Shown here: positions 55,186 to 64,000 of the stretch, one piece after another
Layout of the letters: the number at the start of each line of letters is the position of its first letter
Position numbering within the stretch: the first letter of the stretch is position 1
DNA from: Galerina marginata
Taxonomy: Eukaryota; Basidiomycota; Agaricomycetes; Agaricales; Galerinaceae
Length of the DNA: 64,000 nucleotides
NCBI GenBank assembly: GCA_023014335.1
Contig: JAECYW010000004.1
Location: 248,001-312,000, forward strand
Direction: 5' to 3'
The notes under the pieces: model-generated
Told to the model about the DNA's origin: nothing
Database searches by the model: none
The model's input: the letters and a program-made list of their open reading frames with translations, nothing else
Translations under genes and position numbers: made by a program

Positions 55186-57313
55186 TGGGAAAAGCTTTCT
55201 TTCGGTCGTTGTATACTGTTTCTTTCAGTCTTTGAAAAACGAAAGAGAGCTCTAAGAGGAAGAGGGATTGGGACGGAAAGTGATGATGAATGATGGGTGG
55301 AGACGATAAACCCTCGATCATGATCAGTTATATACTCGATTTGTAAGTGGCTGTGTTGACGTCATCTTACCCACGGCCATGTCGGGAATTGGCTATGGGA
55401 CTGGGGACGGAGCTGGACACCACCCGACGGAGAACTTAGAAGGTCCGTGGTGGGATTTGTAGGAGCATGGAGAGTGGACTAGTGAGGCTGTGCATTTGTT
55501 TAGGCGAGCTTTTCTGGACTGGAGCGTGTATTTTAAAGGGTCCGATGTTATTTTAGTGCGACTCGGACAAGTGGGGCATATTGGCGTATCCAGTAGTGCT
55601 CCCCACTTACGGTATATGTACAATTCCCAAGGCCAATTTACTAGTACCCTTAATTTATCGCAACCATTCTCGTGCAAGGATGTTTCAAGTTGTTATCCTT
55701 CCTCCCATCCTGGACCATGGTTTTAAATATGAATAACACGCGAACAGGGATCTGTCCGTTCACTCGAGTATGTACTCGTTTTTGAGCCCTCATCGAAACC
55801 AGCTTGCAAAAAGGAAAGTGCGAGTTGTTAAATAGGACTGCTCGCTGGAAATCGATATCGCAACGCTGGATCCGGATCTGGATTTTTTTTTTTTTCCGTC
55901 CACATTTGTCCTCCCTACTCAGCGGTGATGGGTTTATATTTATGCTCGTAGCTGGTACACTTGATCCCCTCAGAGTCGAAATATAAGCTATTAATTTTAA
56001 TTGGTATTTTAAATTTGTGGTTCTGATGTTTCAATTGGAGCTCAAGATACTCACAAAGGTATGAGAAGTCGCCAGATCTAGAGCTCGCGGGGACGGAACG
56101 CGTCACGGTATAATTTAAATACTACAAAGCTAGGGATCCTCAAGTTGCATGCCAACCACGAATAAACGCCGTTCTTGTTCAAGTCTCAGCTTTAACCCTC
56201 TTCCGCATGTCTGTTTTCTCTCAATCTTCCCTGATCATCTCGGCCACAGAGAGTATCTAATTGGGGTAGAACCATTAGCTGTAATAGACTATACGCGACT
56301 GGATTTATGTACCTCCGAGTCTACACGGTCCAAGAGGGTCATTTAGTGCAGCCATTACAGTTACGGGTACAGTATCGTGAAAGCATGCGCAAAATCGTCA
56401 CTTCTCCTGGACTTTCTCTCTTTATCTCGTTGAATTTTATTCGGCTTTCACTCGTTTTGCTGAAGCTTCACCTCTCGATTTCAAGTTTGTGCCGGTCCGG
56501 GAGTACGCTTTGACTTTGACTTTGACTTCACCCACCGAGAAGACAGATCGGACGCCCTTAAACTTCTCTCCCTACCTACCGAATCTTGAACCAGGAAGCA
56601 TAGAAACCACCCATGTACCTAGAGTATAGGGCGGGCGACTGATAAGTTGAACTATTTGATGAATTTAAATTATTTCATCGCGTATCTGTGTAATGATCTA
56701 GATTAAATCAAAAATAACGGTCCCCGCCTCGTCAACTGCTCTAGACTCGGATGGCTACAGCGCGTCGTTGAGTGGCGTTACGGCGTATTGACGAAGAAGG
56801 AATTTTCGAAAAAGGGAGTTCTTTAGCCCCTCATGTCATTAACCCAATACGTCGGTGGTCGGATCGTGGTCAAAACACGAGTCATGTCGCTTGAATTAAA
56901 TATAAGTATGTCCTACTTATTATCAATCTAAAGAAAGCAACAAGGCGGGGTTTTGGCCCAATATAGATAATAGGAATCGAAACTCGAAATCCAAATAAAG
57001 GACGCCAGAGTACGAATAATCAGGCTAGGAAACACGATGTACTTGTGAGCCTGGCAAAGCATTCGGGCATGCGGCGAAACGTAAACTGTTTAGAAGGCTA
57101 GGGATCTTGCATACTAGTAATGAATAAACACATTTCTTGTTCTAAGTAACCGTTCAATGAGTGATTTACAGTCTACACCTACATCGTGAATAGAACTATT
57201 CAAATACGATCAAATAACAATAACCCTTTGACGATGAAAATACTTAAAAATCGAGGAGTATGCAAATCTGCTTGGCGTGAATGTAGGTAGAAGATAGTGG
57301 CTCGTTTTCTTCC
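55186..57313. other. Gene-free stretch, 2.1 kb
   Basis: AT-rich, with simple tracts (a 14-base T run near 55886). I see no gene. Confidence 0.4.
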
Positions 57314-58101
57314 CTATAGCCCATCCGAGCTCTTCCCGTCCATTTGTTTCAAGCTTCCGAGCCCTAATTTCTGTGCGCCTGTGGTATCTCTTTCCTCGGA
57401 TCGAAACAGTGCTTTAGCTTTGATGTGCATTGAAGTCAGCCAAGCATTAAGCACCGCCGACATCGACTCGAAGTACCCTAACTGTGGTGATGACGCGCCG
57501 ACGGCCACGAACTGCTGGTCCATGAATGCATGAGTGATTGGATAGGCGATAATGGCTGCGGGTAGGAACACGTAAATCGGAGGAGCATCTTTGGGAGTAA
57601 GCGTGTTAGTTCCGTTGCCTATGAATAGTGGAGATATCACGGCATGAAGGAAGACAATTGAAAGGTGGCGTTTGAAAACGAACAGAAAAACTCACATATT
57701 TTGATAACCATCACCGCCAGAAACATGTGGATCTGCAACACAGAAAACAATATGAAAACAGGATCGCGACTCTCCGGAGAAACCGCCCAGTCCAAAGCCA
57801 AAAACCACGGCAGAGGGCCGAACATGATCACCCCCACCGCGCATAGGGCGCCGAACACGTACGGGGCTGCAGACAACGAGTTGGAGAGGGGCTCTGCCGG
57901 TGTTGAGCGTATCGTGGGCATCCAGCGCCATATGCTGATAAGGGCGTTGACGAACCAGCGGACGGCGAAGTAGGTGAGGGCGGGAGAGGTGTAGAGGAAG
58001 AGAAAGCGGGCGAAAGTCGATCGGATCTTGTCAGCTCGCTGGGCGTGCGTGGACATCTTGACTTGAGGGGTCGAATGAGAACTTGGACTGCGTGAGTACA
58101 T
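57314..58101 (-). CDS. Multi-span membrane protein of unknown family, copy B
   Basis: Two exons, 58101-57696 and 57618-57314 (77-bp intron, phase 1), give 236 residues. Hydrophobic segments are FARFLFLYTSPALTYFAV, APYVFGALCAVGVIMFGPLP, PVFILFSVLQIHMFLAVMVI and VFLPAAIIAYPITHAFM, so about four spans, with a basic C-terminal tail (HIKAKALFRSEERD). Copy A at 13201-14008 is the closest relative in the window, with conserved TSPxLT, SAAPYV, CAVGVIMFG, FLPAAII and SEERD. This copy has the better splice acceptor and is probably the functional standard. It lies downstream of secreted gene B on the same strand with module copy 6 between them, mirroring arm A. Confidence 0.8.
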
Positions 58102-58375
58102 ACTTATTAGCTTCCTAGTTGAGGGACTGTAGCTTCTGAACTGATAAAATTAAAGATCGAACGGGACGAGATGTTGGACACAACCTACAAGATGGTGGTT
58201 CGAACTTGAACAAGGTTCGGTAGCAGGCAACGCAAACGGCTATTTGTCTTTGTCTTTGTGTTTTCGGAGGGTAACGAGAGCTATGTCGTACAGGAATTTG
58301 ACAGGTCGACCAACTGGCAATTGATGCCAGTGGCACTAAAGTCGATGTACAGTGTAAAGCAACGGTGGGGTAGCT

Positions 58376-58600
58376 CTATCAGGACACCTTAGCAGGTTGG
58401 ATCTGGGAGCTCGGGTGGCGCGTCGAGCAATCGCGTAGGATTAAGGATAGAGCTAGAGTTGCGCCGTTGCGGACAAGGTTACGGTTGGTTGAATTCAAAA
58501 AGGAAATGCTGCGGCACAGGCACACAAACCGAGCACAGCCGCTGGTCCATTTATCTAATCTAATCTAAGCTCGGGCTGATCGGCTCAAAGCTCGGACTCG
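58376..58600 (+). repeat. Dispersed module, copy 6
   Basis: It shows tatcaggacacc, ggcgcgtcgagca, gttgcgccgttgcg, gagcacagccgctgg and atctaatctaatctaagctc. It begins 275 bp upstream of the start of membrane gene B. Confidence 0.7.
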
Positions 58601-59170
58601 GCTTTTCTCTTGTAAGGCGCAGAGCACCGCGGCGTGTAAATATATGATAGCAGTTATAAAATGCCTTTAATATTGGCTTTGCATGGAGGAGAGTTAGGCT
58701 GGGGAGGCAAATGTTCGACCTGGCGTACTAAACCTTGCGCCAAACTAAGGAGATGGAATGTATTATATGATGATTGGAGTTTGCTTTGTTTCTTGAGCGT
58801 AGGAAGCCAGACTACTGTGACGCCTGTATAAGGTGGTCTAACGATCACCGACTATTAGTCTGTTAAATGCCGAATAATTTAGTCCTGTCAATCCAGGGTT
58901 TATTGTACTTTTTTCTCTCTTCGTTCCGTTGTGCACAACAGAGGCAAAAACTAAGGGGAGGCCATAGACGGACGGCTAACGGAATCGAAAAATTGATCAC
59001 AAAATAGGTTATAAACACTCCTTGCCGCAATGTAAGAACTCTGGAGAAATTGACTATTGTACCTGGCATAATGTCGATACAAAAAAAATACTCGACCACG
59101 ATACATACGAGAAATTTCCTATACGTAAACGATCATTATCAAAACCATCTAGTCTTGGACTCTCGGCTTC
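58601..59170. other. Intergenic part of cassette B
   Basis: The 120 bp next to the secreted gene resemble 11768-11870. The rest is diverged. No gene is seen. Confidence 0.4.
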
Positions 59171-59693
59171 TTAATCACAATATATCCCATAGCTCTGGTA
59201 TTCGGCTTCGGCGGTGTAAATGCACGTTCCCGTCGTATCAGTATTCAACCTCTGAATGACGCCACCGTGCTGATTGTTCTCTGGGTACAAGCTGATATGG
59301 CAATTTCCTTGGGCATGGGTGACGACGATGGAAGCCTGCTTTGGAGTGAAATTGTTCTTGCACACGACACTACCAGCAACGGGCGAGCAGGTGATGGTGG
59401 TTCCCTGACCGCAATCTGTAATAGCGATGTTAGGCCGATGCCGTGTGCAACGATTTAAAGGAAATGTGCTTACAAACACCCTGTGGTGCGACGTTGAATG
59501 CAACATACGGAGCCGGGGGTGGGGGCGGGGGTGGTGGCTTCGTCGTAGGCCCGTGCGGAAAGGTAAGCGTCAGCAAAGAAATGGTGAATTTACGGGCGGC
59601 GAAGTCCTGGACTTCATATCCATTGACGGCTACTGCAATTGCTTGGCCAGTAACGACGCAGATGACGAGAGCGGTAAGGTTTATGAGCCTCAT
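59171..59693 (-). CDS. Small secreted six-Cys protein with poly-Pro hinge, copy B
   Basis: Two exons, 59693-59474 and 59415-59171 (58-bp intron, phase 1), give 154 residues, the same length and intron site as copy A at 11251. The signal peptide is MRLINLTALVICVVTGQAIA. The pro-like part differs (FTISLLTLTFPHG). The hinge is TTKPPPPPPPPAP. The Cys domain is almost unchanged (CGQGTTITC, VVCKNNF, GNCHISLYPEN, GTCIY, GIYCD). Proteins of this size with a cleavable signal, a Pro hinge and a compact Cys domain are often effector-like or cell-wall-associated in fungi, but nothing here shows a target. A TATA box 53 bp before the ATG is shared with copy A. Confidence 0.85.
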
Positions 59694-59740
59694 GTTGGTG
59701 TAATTAGAAACTAATTTGTTAGACTTGAAAGACGGTCTAA

Positions 59741-59746
59741 TTTATA
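59741..59746 (-). promoter_or_regulatory. TATA box of secreted-protein gene B
   Basis: TATAAA on the minus strand lies 53 bp before the ATG, the same spacing as in copy A. Confidence 0.6.
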
Positions 59747-59749
59747 CTC

Positions 59750-60600
59750 TTCTGACAGACAGACAGAAGGACTATTATCGAGGATAGCCCCATACGACGG
59801 CAACTCAGACCAATCAAAATTTCATGTGCCATGCGCTATTTTTAAGCAAGTTTCAGTCTTTACAAGGTCGATGCTCATAATGTAATTTAAGGGGATATAG
59901 TAATGCATTCCGTTGATGTCCTGAACATCATTTTCATGCCTTAGCGATACCTAACTCCGATGAAAATGCTCGCTTTCAGACTGCTCTCGTCGTTTGGCTT
60001 GTGTTAATTCAAACAGGCGAACATATTTGACGAACACAATAGGCGGCTAAGCCTAACCTTACACTCTGCATTTGGTGTTAATCGACATGTAAGGTGAACG
60101 GAATGCATACATGTTTGCTCAAGGTTGAAAGTGGATTAAACTTCATTTAGTCGTTTCGCAGGCCGGAGCCGATGCAGGCCTGTAGGTGCGGGGAGATGTG
60201 GTCAAATAAGAGCGCACAAATGGAGCTGTTTGGCCATGTACCTTATAGGGCGCTGGGGTAATAATGTGAAGAGTTTTGAAAAGTCAGTTGTGAAGCGCTT
60301 TATACTGAAAAGGGACAAGAGGGAACTTGATGTTTGAATGAATTGTGGCTTGGGCGTAGCCGTTTTTGTCCGCATTGTGTACATCACTTAAATGACACAA
60401 AGTAATCAGGTGGCTACAGCACCGGACCAGGACTTCACGTCTCCGAGATTCAGAGGCGCTCAATGATTGTGCATCGAAGCTATTTTTAGACGCCACGCAG
60501 ACGCGGATCATCCCCGGATACCCATCCGGGGTTAGGGCACATCGAAAATCTGTATGTACATAGTGTAGACAGCCGGAGGGCATCTCATCCACAGGAACGA
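59750..60600. other. Non-coding block upstream of secreted gene B
   Basis: It is part of arm B up to about 60520. The minus frame 60649-60284 is open for 121 residues, but the homologous plus strand in arm A is not co-linear as protein, so it is probably not a gene. Confidence 0.45.
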
Positions 60601-60602
60601 AA

Positions 60603-61192
60603 CGCGCCGGACTGTCCGCCGAACCGTCCGCGGACAGTCCGGCGGACAACTGGCTATTGGCAGAGGGGGTGACGGAAACTCAATCAGGTTTAAACCAAGT
60701 TTAAACCTGTTTTGACCTTGGTTTGAATTTGGTTTAAATACTCATCACAACCAGGGAAATGATTTCCTCGCCAGAGATGTTATTTAAATCACTCTCCAAA
60801 CATTTTATATCCTTATTTAAACCTCTTTCAAACAGTACATAGAGGATTTTAATACGAGTAATAAAGCGCAAAGAAAGGGAAATAAATAAAATAAGTAAAA
60901 CACAGGGAAAAATTGCCCCAGATCTCAGCAGCAGTGCCTGAAGCAGCGAAGCTTGCAGCTTGTGGCATGTTTTCAAGTTGGCAACATCTGGTACGTGGGT
61001 TGCCCATGAGCAACCCGACGGAAGGCGGGAAAATGGGGAGGGGGATGCCATGAATTGGCGTCGGGGGCGATCACAAAGGCGCTCGCGGCGCTTGGTGGCT
61101 TTGGGGGGCAGTCACTGTCGATGGGTAACTTTGGAAAATCCAACCGGAGCACAAACCGTCCGCCGAACAGTCCGCCGGACTATCCGGCACTT
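60603..61192. mobile_element. Possible MITE with GC-rich inverted ends
   Basis: The left end (gcgccggactgtccgccgaa) and the inverse of the right end (gtgccggatagtccggcgga) resemble each other, and each contains further internal palindromes of gtccgccg/cggcggac. I could not define a target duplication, so the limits and nature are uncertain. Confidence 0.4.
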
Positions 61193-62512
61193 TTGATTCT
61201 CATAGATGTGATTTCTTGGACAGCCGAAGTGATCCGGACAGATAGCAGTGGTCCATAAATTTCTGCTTAAGCACCGTAGGAGCTCGGGGTATCGTGTGGC
61301 GTAAAACGTTTGTGGACCCCGCGCTGTCCAAGTTTTGATCTGAGGTGGCTTAAGTATCATTATGAATTTAGCTAAAGCCACATAACTGTATCATCAACCA
61401 GGTCCGCTAGATACTTACCCTTTGGCGATATTCCCCCTTATCCATGTCGCTCGCTCAATTTTATTTCGTGAAATGTTAAACCTCAAACCGACTGAGAATT
61501 ATAAGTAAATAATTGGCCAGGTCTATTTCTAGCCGTCGTGATAGGATGTTACATGGTGGTGTAAAACACGGCGGCCATGAGCGCTCGGCGCTTCGGACCC
61601 CATACAACCCCGGAGGAATATCAATTCCTACTCTATGAAGTCGGACACCTTTTAGGGAATTAGTAAGGCAGCCGGTGGTCGAAGAACTCAGCTTGTGTTC
61701 ACGAACACGTTGAGCTGTGGCGAGTAACGCGTCGTATCGGGTGTCGTGCTCGATATTGTGTTGTGCGCAGCCATCGAGTGGGAGGCGTTGAAGCGGCGAA
61801 TTGTGGTGGTCAACGACTGCATTCTTGCGATTGCGTCTCGTCTGGATGGGTTGATGTTTGGTAGTACTTTTAGGTCGGTTTATTTCTTAAATTCAGTTTC
61901 AGTTGGACCCAGGATGACGACGACGGCTACAGCGAAGGAGGTCATTATTGCTACATTCCTCCTCGAGCAGTTCGAGCAGCCCATCGCGCACACATGAGTT
62001 GGTACACAGTGTTGGCGTTTGGGTCGCTAGGGCTCTCGATCTCAGATGGCCCGCACAGTGGCGGACGCCGGGCGAATAATGGAAGTTCAATAGCCGTTTA
62101 AGCTAGAGAAGTAATTGAATTGAATAAAATCTTTCGATGATGCTCCTGTGACTCGTGAGCGAGTTAATATTAAGTTGGAGTTGTCGTACTTATGAACAAT
62201 TCAGCTCGAAAAAGCAGACCGCGACGATAAGAGACTACGAATTTGTTTGACGTATTGTACTTTGAGCCAGATATCGTCAACTTTCGTGTAGTCGCCTCCG
62301 AGGGCCGTGTCGAGATGAATAATAATCTCGATATTACTATATTGGGTAGAGCACCTGAGGCGGCGTTAAATATTGAACATTGAACGCCTGCCCTGACCTG
62401 ACCCCTGTCAAAATATTCCTGCATCTTGAATCTGATATTCGCCATTCATTTATTATGTACTCGCAACATTGTTTGGACTTATTTCTGCTCGTTTAAATTG
62501 TCCTCAACTAGA
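61193..62512. other. Intergenic
   Basis: Short frames only (for example plus 61746-61997), with no family signal. Confidence 0.4.
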
Positions 62513-63347
62513 TCAAATGAAGTCACGATCAGAGGGAAATACGAGCCTCAGCTCAATTTCCTTGCATTGGGTAAGATTAAATCCAGGTTGAAACGTTAAC
62601 GGCTTGAATACAACATCCTGGTTGGGTGGGGCAATGCCACCAACAACAGACTGAAGTGTTTCGTTGACACACAGAACCCAAGGGAAGTTCGGATCAAAGG
62701 ATGCGTCAGGCGGAGCGCTGAAGGGGAGAGGAGTTTCTTGAAAGAAGGGATTCAGAACGAGCTGCCCTGGTCTAAAGCGGCTTTCCTAATAACCCGGGGA
62801 GTGTCATAAGCATATTGTGTTCAATTTGGGCATTGAATTTCGTACCCCAACGCAATAAGCACCAAAAGTCTGGAATGCCGAAGTGATCTGCACAAAATTC
62901 GGTTGTCCACCACGAGGCGGAGGCACTACCCGTCGAGGGTTGGCAATAACTGACTGCAAACTTTGGAAGTCAGGAAGAAGTTTGATTCCTGAGAGATTGA
63001 ATTTAAGATCGCCGATGCAACCAGGACAGAACTGGGTGACAATGTTGAGACTCGCCTAATCGAATAAGCTGTGTCCACTCACTGAGAGGATGCCTGCCAC
63101 CGTAAAGTTTGTCACGTTTGTCAAGTTGACGCCATCTGTATTTATTTGAACAAACTCTGGGGTTACGAGTCCGATTTTCGCAGCTTCGACAGAAGTGTTA
63201 CTGCTGAATATGGCTTCAAGCTCGAACACACTCGAAATCCCAGATTCTGAGATGGAGCTACTGCAAAGTCCGGTACTTAGGGCGTCATTTAACCTTGGAG
63301 CTTCGTATATCAACATCGCAGACTCGCCACCACATGCTTCTACATTG
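62513..63347 (-). pseudogene. Secreted-type protein gene, 5' end removed by a LINE insertion
   Basis: On the minus strand, coding-like sequence runs from 63347 (VEACGGESAMLIYEAPRLND) to 62846, then after an intron (62845-62786) from 62785 to the TGA at 62513. It has many Asn-glycosylation-like sites (NTS, NLT, NVT, NFT, NET, NLT) and Cys pairs (FCPGCIGDL), as in extracellular proteins. The C-terminal exon reads LVLNPFFQETPLPFSAPPDA and ends FPSDRDFI. An in-frame TAG at 63056-63058 sits inside a 27-base stretch bounded by GT and AG, too short for a normal intron, so it is probably a nonsense mutation. The upstream exons with start and signal are missing because a 26-base T run and a LINE 3' end begin at 63348. 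I do not recognise the family. Confidence 0.6.
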
Positions 63348-63373
63348 TTTTTTTTTTTTTTTTTTTTTTTTTT
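63348..63373 (-). other. Poly(A) tail of the LINE (26 T on plus strand)
   Basis: An uninterrupted 26-base T run joins the broken gene to the LINE 3' end. On the minus strand it is the poly(A) tail of a target-primed insertion. Confidence 0.8.
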
Positions 63374-64000
63374 GGTGGAGCTTGAGTACTGAAACTCGGA
63401 GATTACAAGTGACTAACAAGGTTAGATTTGCATCTCGGCTGGTTATGCAGAGGGCTGTGCCCTGTGCGGTTAGTAATAGAAATGGCTATATGTACTAATC
63501 TATTGCTCACACCCCGAGGAAATGCATTTATGCACATTCCATTAGGAATAGTGTGGGACTCAGGTGCTATCTATCTAGCGATTCCGTCCAGGAGGACGTT
63601 CTCCAATACCCACTAAAACCCCGGTACTCCAGACCCAATTGTCTGGCAGGCTTTTCTGGTCCTTTAGGACTCCCCACCATGTCCGCTCAACAAGTGATAT
63701 TGGTAGGGCCTTTCTGCCAAATTTAAATTTATTGGTAAGTAGGCACTCCATTTTGAGGCGCCTGTTTATGCTTGCTACCCAGATCTTGCGGACTGCATCA
63801 TCTGGGAGCACTTTCTCTGGATTGTCGTCATCTCTAATCTTGAGATTGCAGCGCAGACGCCAAATTACTTGAGCTGACTCCGAAATTAGAATTGCATATA
63901 GCCTATTTGCACCAGTAAGTGTGGTTTTGCGCTCTTCAGCCTTAAAAGATGGGATCCCACACCCTAGTATGGATCCAATGCTTGGCTGCTCCCATGGGAG
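63374..64000 (-). mobile_element. 3' end of a Tad-like non-LTR retrotransposon (LINE)
   Basis: The element runs off the right edge. Its orientation is minus, with a 200-bp 3' UTR (63374-63574) and the C-terminus of its polyprotein upstream. The junction with the host sequence is the poly(A) tail at 63348-63373. Confidence 0.8.
63575..64000 (-). CDS. LINE ORF2 C-terminal part (partial, 5' end outside window)
   Basis: Open for 141 residues from the right edge to the TAG at 63575. It contains RLYAILISESAQVIWRLRCN, IWVASINRRLKMECLLTNKF, GRKALPISLVERTWWGVL and LPDNWVWSTGVLVGI. These are characteristic of the C-terminal end, after the reverse transcriptase and RNase H domains, of agaricomycete Tad-type LINE polyproteins. 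No stop or frameshift is visible in this part, so the copy could be recent. The catalytic domains lie outside the window. Confidence 0.8.
   Translation of the reverse strand, partial: LPWEQPSIGSILGCGIPSFKAEERKTTLTGANRLYAILISESAQVIWRLRCNLKIRDDDNPEKVLPDDAVRKIWVASINRRLKMECLLTNKFKFGRKALPISLVERTWWGVLKDQKSLPDNWVWSTGVLVGIGERPPGRNR

Larger units (their letters stand above)
57314..60520 (-). repeat. Arm B of an inverted segmental duplication (arm A 10350-14008)
   Basis: The order membrane gene, module, secreted gene, non-coding block mirrors arm A 43 kb away. The non-coding block at 60150-60520 aligns with 10355-10760 in inverse orientation (atcctgcgcgtctgcg-type words, ctggtccggtgctgtagc, cctgcatcggct and ggcctgcgaaacgac). 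Confidence 0.85.

Noticed and set aside
60284..60649. 121-residue minus frame in arm B
   Set aside because: The homologous DNA in arm A does not keep it as a protein frame, and it has no recognisable feature.

Overview
The window looks like nuclear DNA of a filamentous basidiomycete, most likely an agaricomycete. Genes are cut by many 45-65 bp GT-AG introns. The recognisable proteins are an F-box protein, a HAM1-like protein, a fungal P450, a STE3-type pheromone receptor and seven-helix membrane proteins. An agaricomycete-type Gypsy gag lies at the left edge and a Tad-like LINE at the right edge. I saw no tRNA, rRNA or CRISPR array. All exon boundaries were worked out by eye from open frames and splice signals, and all homology statements are from family knowledge without a search.

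Layout: 1-2.3 kb is a retrotransposon gag open at the window edge; 2.8-3.9 kb is an F-box gene; 3.9-10.3 kb is gene-poor with decayed fragments. 10.35-14.0 kb is a two-gene cassette (small secreted six-Cys protein plus a multi-span membrane protein) that recurs in inverted orientation at 57.3-60.5 kb. 14.25-15.35 kb holds two adjoining MITEs, one inserted in the target-site duplication of the other. 15.7-19.0 kb is a 13-exon HAM1-like gene. 19-31 kb is a segmental triplication: three paralogues of an unfamiliar protein with three 36-residue DxNxDGSEG repeats, interrupted by a miniature Copia-type element (22.0-23.1 kb) and a pair of nested hAT MITEs (23.6-24.8 kb), with an intact P450 and a truncated P450 copy. 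33.8-35.7 kb has a beta-trefoil-like protein and an AA10-type LPMO. 35.7-43 kb is largely empty. 43.2-46.5 kb has a Ser/Gln/Pro-rich protein and a methyltransferase; 48.7-51.4 kb has a seven-helix membrane protein and the STE3 receptor; 53.6-55.2 kb has a conserved-looking protein of unknown role. 62.5-64 kb is a secreted-type gene cut by a poly(A)-tailed LINE.

The parts that look least described are (a) the DGSEG-repeat family, (b) the inverted secreted-plus-membrane cassette, and (c) a diverged module of about 200-280 bp that occurs six times. Five of the six copies sit just upstream of members of (a) and (b), and the sixth lies upstream of the STE3 receptor. The DNA shows this association directly. 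Co-regulation is only an inference, since the module could simply be an old transposon carried along by duplication.
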